Positions 35,261 to 43,332 of a stretch of 64,000 nucleotides of DNA are shown here, one piece after another (the stretch's first letter is position 1; the number at the start of each line of letters is the position of its first letter). A program made the translations under genes and the position numbers. The stretch is from Lachnospiraceae bacterium. Its GTDB lineage: Bacteria > Bacillota > Clostridia > Lachnospirales > Lachnospiraceae. The stretch lies in contig SVFQ01000012.1 of the NCBI GenBank assembly GCA_015056765.1, forward strand, positions 24,562 to 88,561, given 5' to 3'. A model generated the notes under the pieces. That model was not told the origin of the DNA, ran no database searches, and saw only the letters and a program-made list of their open reading frames with translations.

Positions 35261-35948
35261 AAATTGCGGTGAACCATTACAAGATACGGATGATTTTTGC
35301 CCAAAATGTGGACAGCCGGCAATCAAAGAGGTAGAAGTGAAAATTTGCCCGAATTGCGGAGCTGTGCTTCGTACGGGTTCTGACTTCTGTCATAAATGCG
35401 GTATCAAGGTGGTATCCGAGGCAGCAAGTCGCAGCCGTGCACAGGAGACTTTCGAAGATCGTAGTGACGAAAGACGTCCCATGAGACGCCCGGATAGACC
35501 TGCTCGCTATGAGGAACCGGAAGATTTCGAAGACGAGTATGATGACGACTTAGACGACGAGTATGAGGATGATGAAGAAGATGGCGGCATCTTTGGTAAG
35601 ATTATCATTGCGCTTCTTGGTATCGTCATTGCAGTTGTAGTTTTGATTTTAGGTTTTATCCTTTTCTTTAAGGGAGACCATGCAGAACCACAGGAAGAGC
35701 CTACAGCTACGGAACAGTCTGTGGAAACCGGAGATAGTAAAGATGCAGCTCCTGCAGGAAAGACCATTACTGTTAACGGCTCCGGTGTCAACATCCGTTC
35801 CAAAGCCAGCAAGAGCGGTGAGAAGGTAGGTACAGCCCAGGCAGGTACCGTTTATACCTATACCGATATCGAGAATGGTTGGTATAAGATTGAGTTACCG
35901 GATGGCGGCGTAGGTTATGTATACGGAGATTATGTGACAGAGAACTAG
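35250..35948 (+). CDS. Membrane protein with two zinc ribbons and a C-terminal SH3b domain
   Basis: A 232-residue protein of unknown function. Two zinc-ribbon units at the N-terminus (CRNCGEPL...CPKCG and CPNCGAVL...CHKCG, residues 3-50) are cytoplasmic; then an Arg/Asp/Glu-rich linker, one membrane helix (about 113-137), and an extracellular bacterial SH3 domain (about 170-232: VNGSGVNIRSKAS through GVGYVYGDYV). SH3b domains often bind cell-wall peptides, so a sensor linking the wall to a cytoplasmic zinc module is a possible reading. GGAGGG precedes the ATG, which overlaps ribF. Confidence 0.8.
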   Translation: MICRNCGEPLQDTDDFCPKCGQPAIKEVEVKICPNCGAVLRTGSDFCHKCGIKVVSEAASRSRAQETFEDRSDERRPMRRPDRPARYEEPEDFEDEYDDDLDDEYEDDEEDGGIFGKIIIALLGIVIAVVVLILGFILFFKGDHAEPQEEPTATEQSVETGDSKDAAPAGKTITVNGSGVNIRSKASKSGEKVGTAQAGTVYTYTDIENGWYKIELPDGGVGYVYGDYVTEN

Positions 35949-35953
35949 ATCAC

Positions 35954-36580
35954 ATGGATGACAAGACTTACAGTATCGAATTGCATGATGTGACGATAGA
36001 CTATACTTGCCACTTTAGTAGGCGGCGTACGCTAGCCATGGAAGTGAAAAACGGTGAGCTGGTTGTCAGGGCACCATTAGGTATCGGCGATAGAGAGATT
36101 AATCGCTTTCTGACAAGTCACGCAACCTGGATTCTTCGTACGTTGAATGAAAGCAGAAGGAAAGCAGATGCTAAGGAAGCAGCCGAAGGGAAGTTTTCTG
36201 ATTTGGAAAAACAGGAAATTGAAACCGAAGGCAGAAAGCGTGCTTTGTGGGAGATTCAAAAGGCAATCGCAGAGTTCCAGCCTAGAACCGGTGGAGAATT
36301 CAAACGGATTTCTATCAAGGAGCAAAAGACCAGATGGGGAAGCTGCTCCTCCAATGGGACCTTGAGCTTTCATTGGAAGCTTATCTTTGCACCGAAGTTT
36401 GTAAGAGATTATGTGGTAGTTCATGAACTCTGCCATTTGACGTACATGAATCACTCAGAGGATTTCTGGAATCTGGTAGCATCCGTCATGCCGGATTATA
36501 AGATTCGCAGGAAATGGCTGAAGAATCATAGCACAGAACTATCCGCTACGTATGAGCCTATTTTGTATGAAGCAGAATAA
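35954..36580 (+). CDS. YgjP-like metallopeptidase-domain protein
   Basis: A 208-residue cytoplasmic protein of the YgjP/WLM-like family. The zinc motif is VVHELCHLTYMNHSEDFW with H157, E158, H161 and H167, and the preceding KEQKTRWGSCSSNGTLSFHW is a family hallmark. Homologues are annotated as M48-like metallohydrolases; the E. coli relative has been connected to nucleotide metabolism, so the substrate may not be a protein. It begins 5 nt after the zinc-ribbon gene; the ribosome binding site is weak. Confidence 0.85.
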   Translation: MDDKTYSIELHDVTIDYTCHFSRRRTLAMEVKNGELVVRAPLGIGDREINRFLTSHATWILRTLNESRRKADAKEAAEGKFSDLEKQEIETEGRKRALWEIQKAIAEFQPRTGGEFKRISIKEQKTRWGSCSSNGTLSFHWKLIFAPKFVRDYVVVHELCHLTYMNHSEDFWNLVASVMPDYKIRRKWLKNHSTELSATYEPILYEAE

Positions 36581-36631
36581 ATATAGTAAGAAGGTCGCAA
36601 GGTCGACAAGACTAGCATTTAAGGGGACTAC

Positions 36632-37276
36632 ATGGGAAAGTGCATCATAGTTGGATCCGGGGATTTGACACCGGATATTGAAAAAGAGCAAACGGATCTA
36701 CTGATAGCGGCTGATGGCGGCTATCTGACTTGTGAAAAACAAGGTGTAGAAGTAGATGTTTTATTGGGAGACTTTGATTCTTTGCCGGAAAATCGCAGAA
36801 GCATATTGCAGGAGTGGCAGGAAAACCATGCAGAGAACCTTTTGGTTCTTCCTACCGTAAAAGATGACACGGATATGATTGCGGCAGTGAAATACGGTTT
36901 TGAAAGAGGATATAAAGAGTTTGCCTTATACGGCGCCTTTGGCTCCAAAAGACCGGAGCACTTTCTGGCAAATTTACAGACACTTCTCTATATAAAAGAA
37001 AACCAAGGGGAAGGAACCCTTTTTACCTTGGATGGATATGCCATTGTATTGCAGGAAGAATCCAAAAGAGTTTCTTCTTTATATAATGGGTTTGTATCTG
37101 TTTTGTCAGCAGGAGATGAGGCTACGGTTTCCATACGAGGTATGAAGTATAATATAGAAGAAACTCGTATCACAAATGGTTTTCCTTTGGGCGTAAGCAA
37201 TGAAACCATAGGAGAGGAAGCGACTATAGAGGTTCATTCCGGCAGTGTTTTCGTGATTTTTAGCCGGTATGATTAA
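36632..37276 (+). CDS. thiN: Thiamine pyrophosphokinase
   Basis: Transfers pyrophosphate from ATP to thiamine, giving thiamine diphosphate. The 214 residues show LIAADGGYLTCEKQGV, LLGDFDSL and KDDTDMIAAVKYGFERGY, typical of the catalytic domain. The motif usually reading GGRxDHxLAN is GSKRPEHFLANLQ here, with His retained but Asp changed to Glu. A C-terminal thiamine-binding domain follows. It ends the long transcription unit starting at rimP; an 18-bp terminator follows. Confidence 0.92.
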   Translation: MGKCIIVGSGDLTPDIEKEQTDLLIAADGGYLTCEKQGVEVDVLLGDFDSLPENRRSILQEWQENHAENLLVLPTVKDDTDMIAAVKYGFERGYKEFALYGAFGSKRPEHFLANLQTLLYIKENQGEGTLFTLDGYAIVLQEESKRVSSLYNGFVSVLSAGDEATVSIRGMKYNIEETRITNGFPLGVSNETIGEEATIEVHSGSVFVIFSRYD

Positions 37277-37283
37277 ATAGGTG

Positions 37284-37325
37284 AAAAAAAGTCAAGAATA
37301 AGATGATTTATTCTTGACTTTTTTT
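37284..37325. terminator. Strong, symmetric terminator after thiN
   Basis: A perfect 18-bp stem (37284-37301 with 37308-37325, loop GATGAT) with seven A at the left and seven T at the right, so it could act on both strands. Its right arm contains the -35 box TTGACT of the promoter at 37314-37342. Confidence 0.95.
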
Positions 37326-37342
37326 AATCTGTTTCCTATAAT
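37314..37342 (+). promoter_or_regulatory. Near-consensus promoter inside the thiN terminator
   Basis: TTGACT (37314-37319), 17-nt spacer, perfect TATAAT (37337-37342). Transcription would start near 37349, upstream of a terminator at 37391-37428 and of pepF. Confidence 0.75.
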
Positions 37343-37348
37343 AAGACA

Positions 37349-37428
37349 TGTTGTTAATAGAATTTTTAGAAATAACATGATGAAACAAAGACGTTTCTAA
37401 TTGTGGTTGATTAGGAACGCTTTTTTTT
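37349..37428 (+). ncRNA. Candidate small RNA (or pepF leader attenuator)
   Basis: About 80 nt between a near-consensus promoter and an intrinsic terminator. A weak 5' hairpin (CATGTT at 37347-37352 with AACATG at 37374-37379) precedes the terminator stem. No credible open reading frame is inside. It could be an independent small RNA or a terminated leader of pepF, which starts 104 nt later. I do not recognise a known RNA family. Confidence 0.5.
37391..37428 (+). terminator. Terminator ending the candidate small RNA
   Basis: A 10-bp stem, CGTTTCTAAT (37392-37401) with ATTAGGAACG (37410-37419), one G-T pair, loop TGTGGTTG, followed by C and eight T. Confidence 0.85.
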
Positions 37429-37441
37429 ATCCATTTTGAAA

Positions 37442-37523
37442 GACGCGGACAGTTGTCCGTCATATAAAGACAAACGCTTTATATTATACTAGAACAATAG
37501 GAAATGTCCGCAAGACACGGACT
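37442..37523 (+). promoter_or_regulatory. Inverted repeats in the pepF upstream region
   Basis: Recurrent GGAC/GTCC words: GGACA-GT-TGTCC (37447-37458), and GTCCG-CAAGACA-CGGAC (37506-37522). CGGACA of the first can also pair with TGTCCG of the second. TATTATACT (37482-37490) between them may hold the -10 of pepF. Operator or alternative RNA folding are both possible. Confidence 0.35.
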
Positions 37524-37532
37524 GGAGGCAAA

Positions 37533-39203
37533 ATGAAGTTTTCTGAGTTCCCTTATGAAAGGGTAGACATTGAAAAAGCCAAAGCTTTCTTCGCTGATTT
37601 GATTGAAAAAGCGAAAGCTGCAAAAAGAGGAGAAGAACTTTTTGAATTACACAAGACAAAATACGCATACATGGGTGATGTTTGGACCAATGCAAAGATT
37701 GCTACCTTCCGTCACAGCGTAGATACTACCGATGAGTTCTATACAAAAGAGAATGACTTCTATGATGAAATCACTCCGATTCTTTTAGACCTGAACTCCA
37801 AGTATGAGAAAGTGCTTTTTGAATCCCCGTTCCGTTCTTATATGGAAGAAAAGATAGGAAAAGTTGCTTTCAAAAATATCGAATTACACCTGAAATCCAT
37901 GGATGAAAAGATTCTTCCACTGATGCAGGAAGAGAATGCTTTGATTAGTAAGTACGATGCGCTGATTGCATCTGCTAAGATTCCTTTCCAAGGTGAAGAG
38001 TACAACATCTCCTTACTTCGTAAGTTCCTTACCGCCGAAGATAGAGAAGTTCGTAAAGAAGCTTGGAAAGCACTGAGCACCTACTTCCAGTCAGTGACAG
38101 CAGATATCGATGATATTTATGACAAACTGGTAAAGAACCGTACCAAACAGGCCAAAGAACTTGGCTATGATAATTTCGTAGAGCTTGGTTACATCCGTAT
38201 GATGCGTAATGCATACGGCCGTAAAGAAGTAGAGAACTTCCGCCGTCAGGTAAAAGAGTCTTTCGTACCTATGATTTGCAAGATGCAAGAGGAAAGAAAG
38301 AAACGCATCGGTGTAGAGGAACTGAAGTACTATGATAACGATGTGTTCTTTGCAAATGGCAATCCTGCACCTACAGGTACTCCTGAGGAAATCTTGAAAG
38401 CCGGACAGGAAATGTACAGAGAGTTATCTCCAGAGACCGCTGAGTTCTTTGATTTCATGATGGAACATGAACTCTTCGATGTACTTGGCCGCAAGACCAA
38501 GAAACAGGGCGGTTACATGGATTATCTTGAGAAGTACAAAGCACCGTTTATCTTTGCTAACTTCAATGGTACCAGCGGTGACGTTGACGTTATTACTCAC
38601 GAGTGCGGACATGCATTCCAGGGTTATGTCACCAGAAACGATGAGATTTTAGAGCACAACGATTTGACCATGGAGACAGCGGAGATTCACTCCATGTCTA
38701 TGGAATACTTTACATATGGTTGGATGGATAAGTTCTTTGGTGACCGCAGCGCAGATTACCTGAAGATGCACTTAGAAGATTCCATCACCTTCATCCCTTA
38801 CGGAAGTATGGTAGATGAGTTCCAGCATATCGTATACGAGAAGCCGGAGATGACTCCTGCAGAACGTAAAGCTGTTTGGAAAGACTTAGAAAAGACCTAC
38901 AGACCTTGGCTTGACTTCGATGGAGATCCATTCTTCGATGAAGGCGGCTGGTGGCAGAAACAGGGCCACATCTTCTGGAATCCTTTCTACTACATCGATT
39001 ATGTACTGGCTAGCGTTGTAGCAATGCAATTCAAAGTTTGGATGGACAAGGATTACAAAGAAGCTTGGAATCACTATTTGGAACTTTGCAAGTTATCCGT
39101 TAAGGACTTCTACGAAGAAGAACTGAAAGCAGTAGGCATTAAGAGCCCATTCGCAGATGGTACTATTGAGTACTTGGCTGAAGAGTTAGAGAAGAAGTTA
39201 TGA
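37533..39203 (+). CDS. pepF: Oligoendopeptidase F, M3 family
   Basis: Zinc metallopeptidase that breaks down short peptides in the cytoplasm. The 556 residues are in the range of M3-family oligoendopeptidases. The active-site motif THECGHAFQGY carries zinc ligands H356 and H360 and catalytic E357; the third ligand is in the following METAEIHSMSMEYF. It is encoded a little upstream of a complete oligopeptide importer, so digestion of imported peptides is a natural role. GGAGG precedes the ATG. The next gene overlaps its stop (ATGA). Confidence 0.95.
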   Translation: MKFSEFPYERVDIEKAKAFFADLIEKAKAAKRGEELFELHKTKYAYMGDVWTNAKIATFRHSVDTTDEFYTKENDFYDEITPILLDLNSKYEKVLFESPFRSYMEEKIGKVAFKNIELHLKSMDEKILPLMQEENALISKYDALIASAKIPFQGEEYNISLLRKFLTAEDREVRKEAWKALSTYFQSVTADIDDIYDKLVKNRTKQAKELGYDNFVELGYIRMMRNAYGRKEVENFRRQVKESFVPMICKMQEERKKRIGVEELKYYDNDVFFANGNPAPTGTPEEILKAGQEMYRELSPETAEFFDFMMEHELFDVLGRKTKKQGGYMDYLEKYKAPFIFANFNGTSGDVDVITHECGHAFQGYVTRNDEILEHNDLTMETAEIHSMSMEYFTYGWMDKFFGDRSADYLKMHLEDSITFIPYGSMVDEFQHIVYEKPEMTPAERKAVWKDLEKTYRPWLDFDGDPFFDEGGWWQKQGHIFWNPFYYIDYVLASVVAMQFKVWMDKDYKEAWNHYLELCKLSVKDFYEEELKAVGIKSPFADGTIEYLAEELEKKL

Positions 39204-39763
39204 TTTTACATAATCCATACAAGGGGGACTATGATCATAAACCGGAGGTAGATAAAAAAGGCAGGTTTCGAGATAAGTTCTACTACACAGGAGACTTGTT
39301 CGTACTTCCTTTTGACGAGAAGACCAAAAAAAGGTCGGTATGGCAGTTTACCTTATTTGAAGTTTTGCTACTGGCAGAGCTTTTAGGACAAGGTATGTTG
39401 AACCAAACCTCCAGTAGAACCCTTTGGATTGTGCTTCCTTATCTGTTTCAGATCTTACCGGTACTTCTGATGCTTGTAGGTACTTTCGAATACAAGTTAT
39501 CCAGATTACATATGGTAAGAAGCGAGTACGATAAGGGAGTGGCCAGAATGAGAAGAAGTGCTTACGGACTTATGGTCCTGACGGTTGTAAGTTTTATCTG
39601 CACTTTGGTCTATATCATTTTGAAGCATGGAAGTGAGGAGTTTGATCCTGCAAAAGAAGTGATATATCTACTATGGCATTTCTTGACTGTCGGTTTGATG
39701 TTTCTATATGGAAAGCTTTATTCCAAGTACTTTAGTCAAATCGAGAATCAAAAAGTAGAATAG
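39200..39763 (+). CDS. Uncharacterised four-helix membrane protein
   Basis: A 187-residue protein I do not recognise. It has a hydrophilic N-terminus (about 1-50) with YYTGDLFVLPFDEKTK, then about four membrane helices (roughly 55-72, 76-93, 120-140 and 150-168) arranged as two pairs with a basic connecting loop. The start overlaps the pepF stop by 4 nt, so the two are translationally coupled; a peptide-related role is only a guess. Confidence 0.75.
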   Translation: MILHNPYKGDYDHKPEVDKKGRFRDKFYYTGDLFVLPFDEKTKKRSVWQFTLFEVLLLAELLGQGMLNQTSSRTLWIVLPYLFQILPVLLMLVGTFEYKLSRLHMVRSEYDKGVARMRRSAYGLMVLTVVSFICTLVYIILKHGSEEFDPAKEVIYLLWHFLTVGLMFLYGKLYSKYFSQIENQKVE

Positions 39764-39808
39764 CATGTTCGGTGTTTTATAGAAGATGATGAGTCTTTCG
39801 TAAGATAC

Positions 39809-39856
39809 TTGACATAGAGCACCATGATTCATGGATGCAGAAGTAGCGTTCGCTAC
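39809..39856 (+). promoter_or_regulatory. Candidate oppA promoter with palindromic operator
   Basis: A perfect -35 TTGACA (39809-39814) is followed by the palindrome CCATGA-T-TCATGG (39822-39834), which covers the spacer and the weak -10 position (TGGATG). A second inverted repeat, GTAGCG-TT-CGCTAC (39843-39856), lies in the leader just before AAGGAGG. Confidence 0.45.
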
Positions 39857-39878
39857 AGAAAATAAGGAGGAAACATTT

Positions 39879-42239
39879 ATGAAAAAAAGAAACAAAGCTT
39901 TGGCTTTACTTTTAGCCGGAGCAATGGTTCTTGGTACCACAGCATGTGGACAGCAGGCTGCAGATACCAAAGCAACAAGCGATGATGCAACAGCTACAAC
40001 TGAGACAGCTGAAGCAACCGCAGAAAGAAGCGATACACCACTTGTTATCGCATGCGAAGACTTGTCTGAGAAATTCTCTCCATTCTTTGCAAACAGCGTA
40101 CCTGATCAGAATGCACAGCAGATGACACAGATCAACTTACTGAGCACTGATAGAGAAGGCGCTATCGTTTACAAAGGTATCGAAGGTGAGACAAGACCTT
40201 ACAACGGTACAGATTACACCTACTATGGTCCTGCAGATCTCGAAGTAGTTGAGAACGAGGATGGCACAGTAGATTATAACTTTACATTAAGAGATGATAT
40301 CGTATTCTCTGATGGTGAGAAACTGACAGCAGATGATGCTATCTTCTCCATGTATACATTACTTGATCCTTCCTATGATGGTGCAGGTTCTATGAACGCA
40401 CTTCCAATCGTAGGTTATGATGAGTACAGAAGCGGTGCAGAATCTTTATTCAACTTGCTTTGCAAAGCAGGTGAAGATAACACCGATTTTACATTCTTTA
40501 CAGAAGACCAGCAGAAGAAATTCTTCGAAACTGACCTTCCTGCAGCTGGTGAGCAGTTCGCACAGTCCATCGCAGACTACTGCACAGCTAACGGTTATGC
40601 AGCAGATGATGCAACTGTAGCAGGCAATCCTATTGCAAACGCTATGGCTAACTGGGGTTATGGTACTGTAGGCGATGACGGAAGCCTTACCGCTCCAAGT
40701 GGAAAAGCTTACACTATGAAGGGCGATGATGTTCCTACAGCAGCTGATTTCTGGAATGAAATCGTAGCAGCTTATGATGGAGATATTGTGAAAGCTTCCG
40801 ATACAGAAAAAGCAAGTGATGGCGTATTAGATTACATGCCAGAAGAGTATAAGAACGCTATTGAAACCGGTTCTTCCGCAGAGAACATCAGCGGTATCGT
40901 AAAGACTGGTGACTACAGCTTCACAGTTAAACTTGCTACTGTAGATGCTCCAGCTATTTACCAGTTCACCTTCTCTATCGCACCTTTACATTATTATGGT
41001 GATGTTTCTAAATATGACTATGATAACAACAAATTCGGTTTTGATAAGGGTGATTTAAGCATCTGCCGTTCCAAGACAACACAGCCTCTTGGCGCAGGTC
41101 CTTTCAAATTCGTGAAATACGAAAACAAAACTGTATATTATGAAGCAAACGACAGCTACTACAAAGGAGCCCCAAAGGTTGCTAGCATGCAGTTTAAGAC
41201 ATCTACAAAATCCGATATGGAACCTGGTGTAGTTCAGGGTACAATCGATATTGCAGATCCTAACGGTACAAAAGATAACTTCGAAATGATCGCTGGTGAG
41301 AACTCCAACGGTGAACTTTCCGGTGATGTACTTACAACAGTTAGAACAGATACAAGAGGTTACGGTTACATCGGTATCAACTCCAACAACGTAAAAGTTG
41401 GTGATGACAATGGTTCCGAAGAATCCAAGAACTTAAGAAAAGCTATCGCAACAGTTCTTTCTGTATATCGTGACGTAGTAATCGATTCTTACTATGGTGA
41501 AGCTGCTTCCGTAATCAACTACCCAATTTCCGCAACATCTTGGGCAGCACCTCAGGCATCTGATCCAGACTATGAAATTGCATTCTCTACAGATGTAAAT
41601 GGCGATCCTATTTACACAGATGGCATGAGTGATGATGAGAAATACGCAGCAGCTTTGCAGGCAGCACTTGGCTTCTTCGAAGCAGCTGGTTACACAGTAG
41701 AAGATGGTAAATTAACAGCAGCACCTGCTGGTGCAAAACTTACCTATGAAGTAATGATCGGTGGTGACGGTAAAGGTGATCACCCATCCTTCGGTATCTT
41801 AACAGCAGCATCTGAAGCACTTGCTTCTATCGGTTTTGAATTGAAGATTAATGACCTTGCAGATGGTACTATCATGTGGAATGCATTGGAAGCTGAAACA
41901 GCAGAAATGTGGTGTGCAGCTTGGCAGACAACATCTGATCCTGATATGTATCAGATTTACCACTCCGAAGGTGGTTCCGCTGGTCACTACGGAATTCGTC
42001 AGCCTGAATTAGATGACATGGTAATGGAAGCTAGAACAGTTACTGATCAGTCTGTACGTAAAGCACTTTACAAAGAAGCACTTGATTATGTAATCGACTT
42101 CGCAGTAGAAGTTCCGATTTATCAGAGACAGGATTGCACAATCTTCAGTACTCAGCGTGTAAACGTTGATACTATCGCAAAAGATTGTACAACATACTGG
42201 AGTTATTTAGACGAAATTGAAACACTTGCTATGAACTAG
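39879..42239 (+). CDS. oppA: Oligopeptide ABC transporter substrate-binding lipoprotein
   Basis: Captures peptides outside the cell and delivers them to OppBC. From ATG 39879 (AAGGAGG upstream) the protein has 786 residues; an upstream in-frame ATG at 39831 is not used. Lipoprotein signal with lipobox TTAC (Cys about 23), then an Ala/Thr-rich linker and a family-5 solute-binding fold: FTLRDDIVFSDGEKLTADDA, LGAGPFKFVKYENKTVYYEA, WQTTSDPDMYQIYHSEGG. Typical OppA proteins are 540-600 residues; the excess is largely around residues 190-340, between the fold's conserved blocks. Asp/Glu/Ala-rich composition is usual for secreted proteins of this group. Confidence 0.93.
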   Translation: MKKRNKALALLLAGAMVLGTTACGQQAADTKATSDDATATTETAEATAERSDTPLVIACEDLSEKFSPFFANSVPDQNAQQMTQINLLSTDREGAIVYKGIEGETRPYNGTDYTYYGPADLEVVENEDGTVDYNFTLRDDIVFSDGEKLTADDAIFSMYTLLDPSYDGAGSMNALPIVGYDEYRSGAESLFNLLCKAGEDNTDFTFFTEDQQKKFFETDLPAAGEQFAQSIADYCTANGYAADDATVAGNPIANAMANWGYGTVGDDGSLTAPSGKAYTMKGDDVPTAADFWNEIVAAYDGDIVKASDTEKASDGVLDYMPEEYKNAIETGSSAENISGIVKTGDYSFTVKLATVDAPAIYQFTFSIAPLHYYGDVSKYDYDNNKFGFDKGDLSICRSKTTQPLGAGPFKFVKYENKTVYYEANDSYYKGAPKVASMQFKTSTKSDMEPGVVQGTIDIADPNGTKDNFEMIAGENSNGELSGDVLTTVRTDTRGYGYIGINSNNVKVGDDNGSEESKNLRKAIATVLSVYRDVVIDSYYGEAASVINYPISATSWAAPQASDPDYEIAFSTDVNGDPIYTDGMSDDEKYAAALQAALGFFEAAGYTVEDGKLTAAPAGAKLTYEVMIGGDGKGDHPSFGILTAASEALASIGFELKINDLADGTIMWNALEAETAEMWCAAWQTTSDPDMYQIYHSEGGSAGHYGIRQPELDDMVMEARTVTDQSVRKALYKEALDYVIDFAVEVPIYQRQDCTIFSTQRVNVDTIAKDCTTYWSYLDEIETLAMN

Positions 42240-42262
42240 TAGTGGTTCATAGACTCTCAAAG

Positions 42263-42292
42263 GGCTGTGCAGTTATGCTGCGCAGCCATTTT
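42263..42292 (+). terminator. Intercistronic hairpin between oppA and oppB (partial terminator)
   Basis: A 10-bp stem, GGCTGTGCAG (42263-42272) with CTGCGCAGCC (42278-42287), one G-T pair, then ATTTT. It could protect oppA mRNA and reduce transcription into oppB, as expected for a binding protein needed in excess. Confidence 0.7.
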
Positions 42293-42329
42293 GGGGGTTA
42301 ATACGAGTTAAGGAGTTTACAAAGAAACC

Positions 42330-43316
42330 ATGAAAAAATTTATTCTGAAACGACTTTTAATGTCAGTAGTCATCCTATTTTTTGTATCCATGATTATTTA
42401 TGCGATCATGCGTTGCATGCCTACATCTTATGTTGAACAGCAGGCGATGAATCTTGCAAGCAGACCTGGATCTAAATCCTATCAGGAATGGGTTGACCTT
42501 CTGAATGCACAATACGGCTTAGATAAAGGAGTCATTCAGGGTTATTTCACATGGGCAGGTGGTGCTATCCACATGGATTTTGGCGAATCTTGGTATTGGA
42601 ATCAGCCTGTTACACAGAAGTTTGCTTCTGTTATCTGGTATTCCTTTGCACTTGGCTTAGCAGCCTTTATCCTGGAGATGATTATTGCTATTCCTGCAGG
42701 TATTGCAGCAGCAAAGAAGCAATATTCCGCTACCGACTATACCGTTACAGTAATCGCCTTAATTGGTATTTCCCTTCCAAGCTTTTTCTTTGCAACAATT
42801 TTGAAGTATATCTTCTCTGTTAAACTTGGTTGGCTGGACCTTTATGGTATCGTAGGTCGTAACCACGAGACCTTGTCTGAGGCTGGTAAGATTTTGGATA
42901 TGGCAAAACACCTGATTCTTCCTACCATCACATTAGTAGTAGTAAGTATCGGTTCTTTGATGCGTTATACACGTACCAACATGCTGGAAGTTTTGAATGC
43001 GGATTACATCCGTACGGCCAGAGCTAAAGGTCTGTCTGAAAAGAGAGTCGTAAATCATCATGCATTCCGTAACACATTGATTCCAATCGTTACTCTGCTT
43101 GGTGGTTCCTTGCCAGGATTGTTCAGTGGTGCTATGATCACTGAGACATTATTCCAGATTCCGGGTATCGGATATACATCCTACGTATCTGTTGTACAGG
43201 GTGATATCCCATTTGTTATGTTCTATATGGTATTCCTTGCAGTACTTATTCTGCTTGGTAACCTTATTGCCGATGTTTTATATGCAGTGGTAGATCCACG
43301 AGTAAGAGTAGACTAG
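42330..43316 (+). CDS. oppB: Oligopeptide ABC transporter permease OppB
   Basis: One of two membrane subunits forming the peptide channel. The 328 residues match OppB/DppB (about 306-340): an N-terminal helix with KRLLMSVVILFFVSMIIYAI, five more helices, and the coupling motif YIRTARAKGLSEKRVVNHHA that contacts the ATPase, followed by NTLIPIVTLLGGSLPGLFSG. It follows the oppA hairpin and precedes oppC by 16 nt. Confidence 0.96.
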   Translation: MKKFILKRLLMSVVILFFVSMIIYAIMRCMPTSYVEQQAMNLASRPGSKSYQEWVDLLNAQYGLDKGVIQGYFTWAGGAIHMDFGESWYWNQPVTQKFASVIWYSFALGLAAFILEMIIAIPAGIAAAKKQYSATDYTVTVIALIGISLPSFFFATILKYIFSVKLGWLDLYGIVGRNHETLSEAGKILDMAKHLILPTITLVVVSIGSLMRYTRTNMLEVLNADYIRTARAKGLSEKRVVNHHAFRNTLIPIVTLLGGSLPGLFSGAMITETLFQIPGIGYTSYVSVVQGDIPFVMFYMVFLAVLILLGNLIADVLYAVVDPRVRVD

Positions 43317-43332
43317 AAAGGAGAAGGCATCG

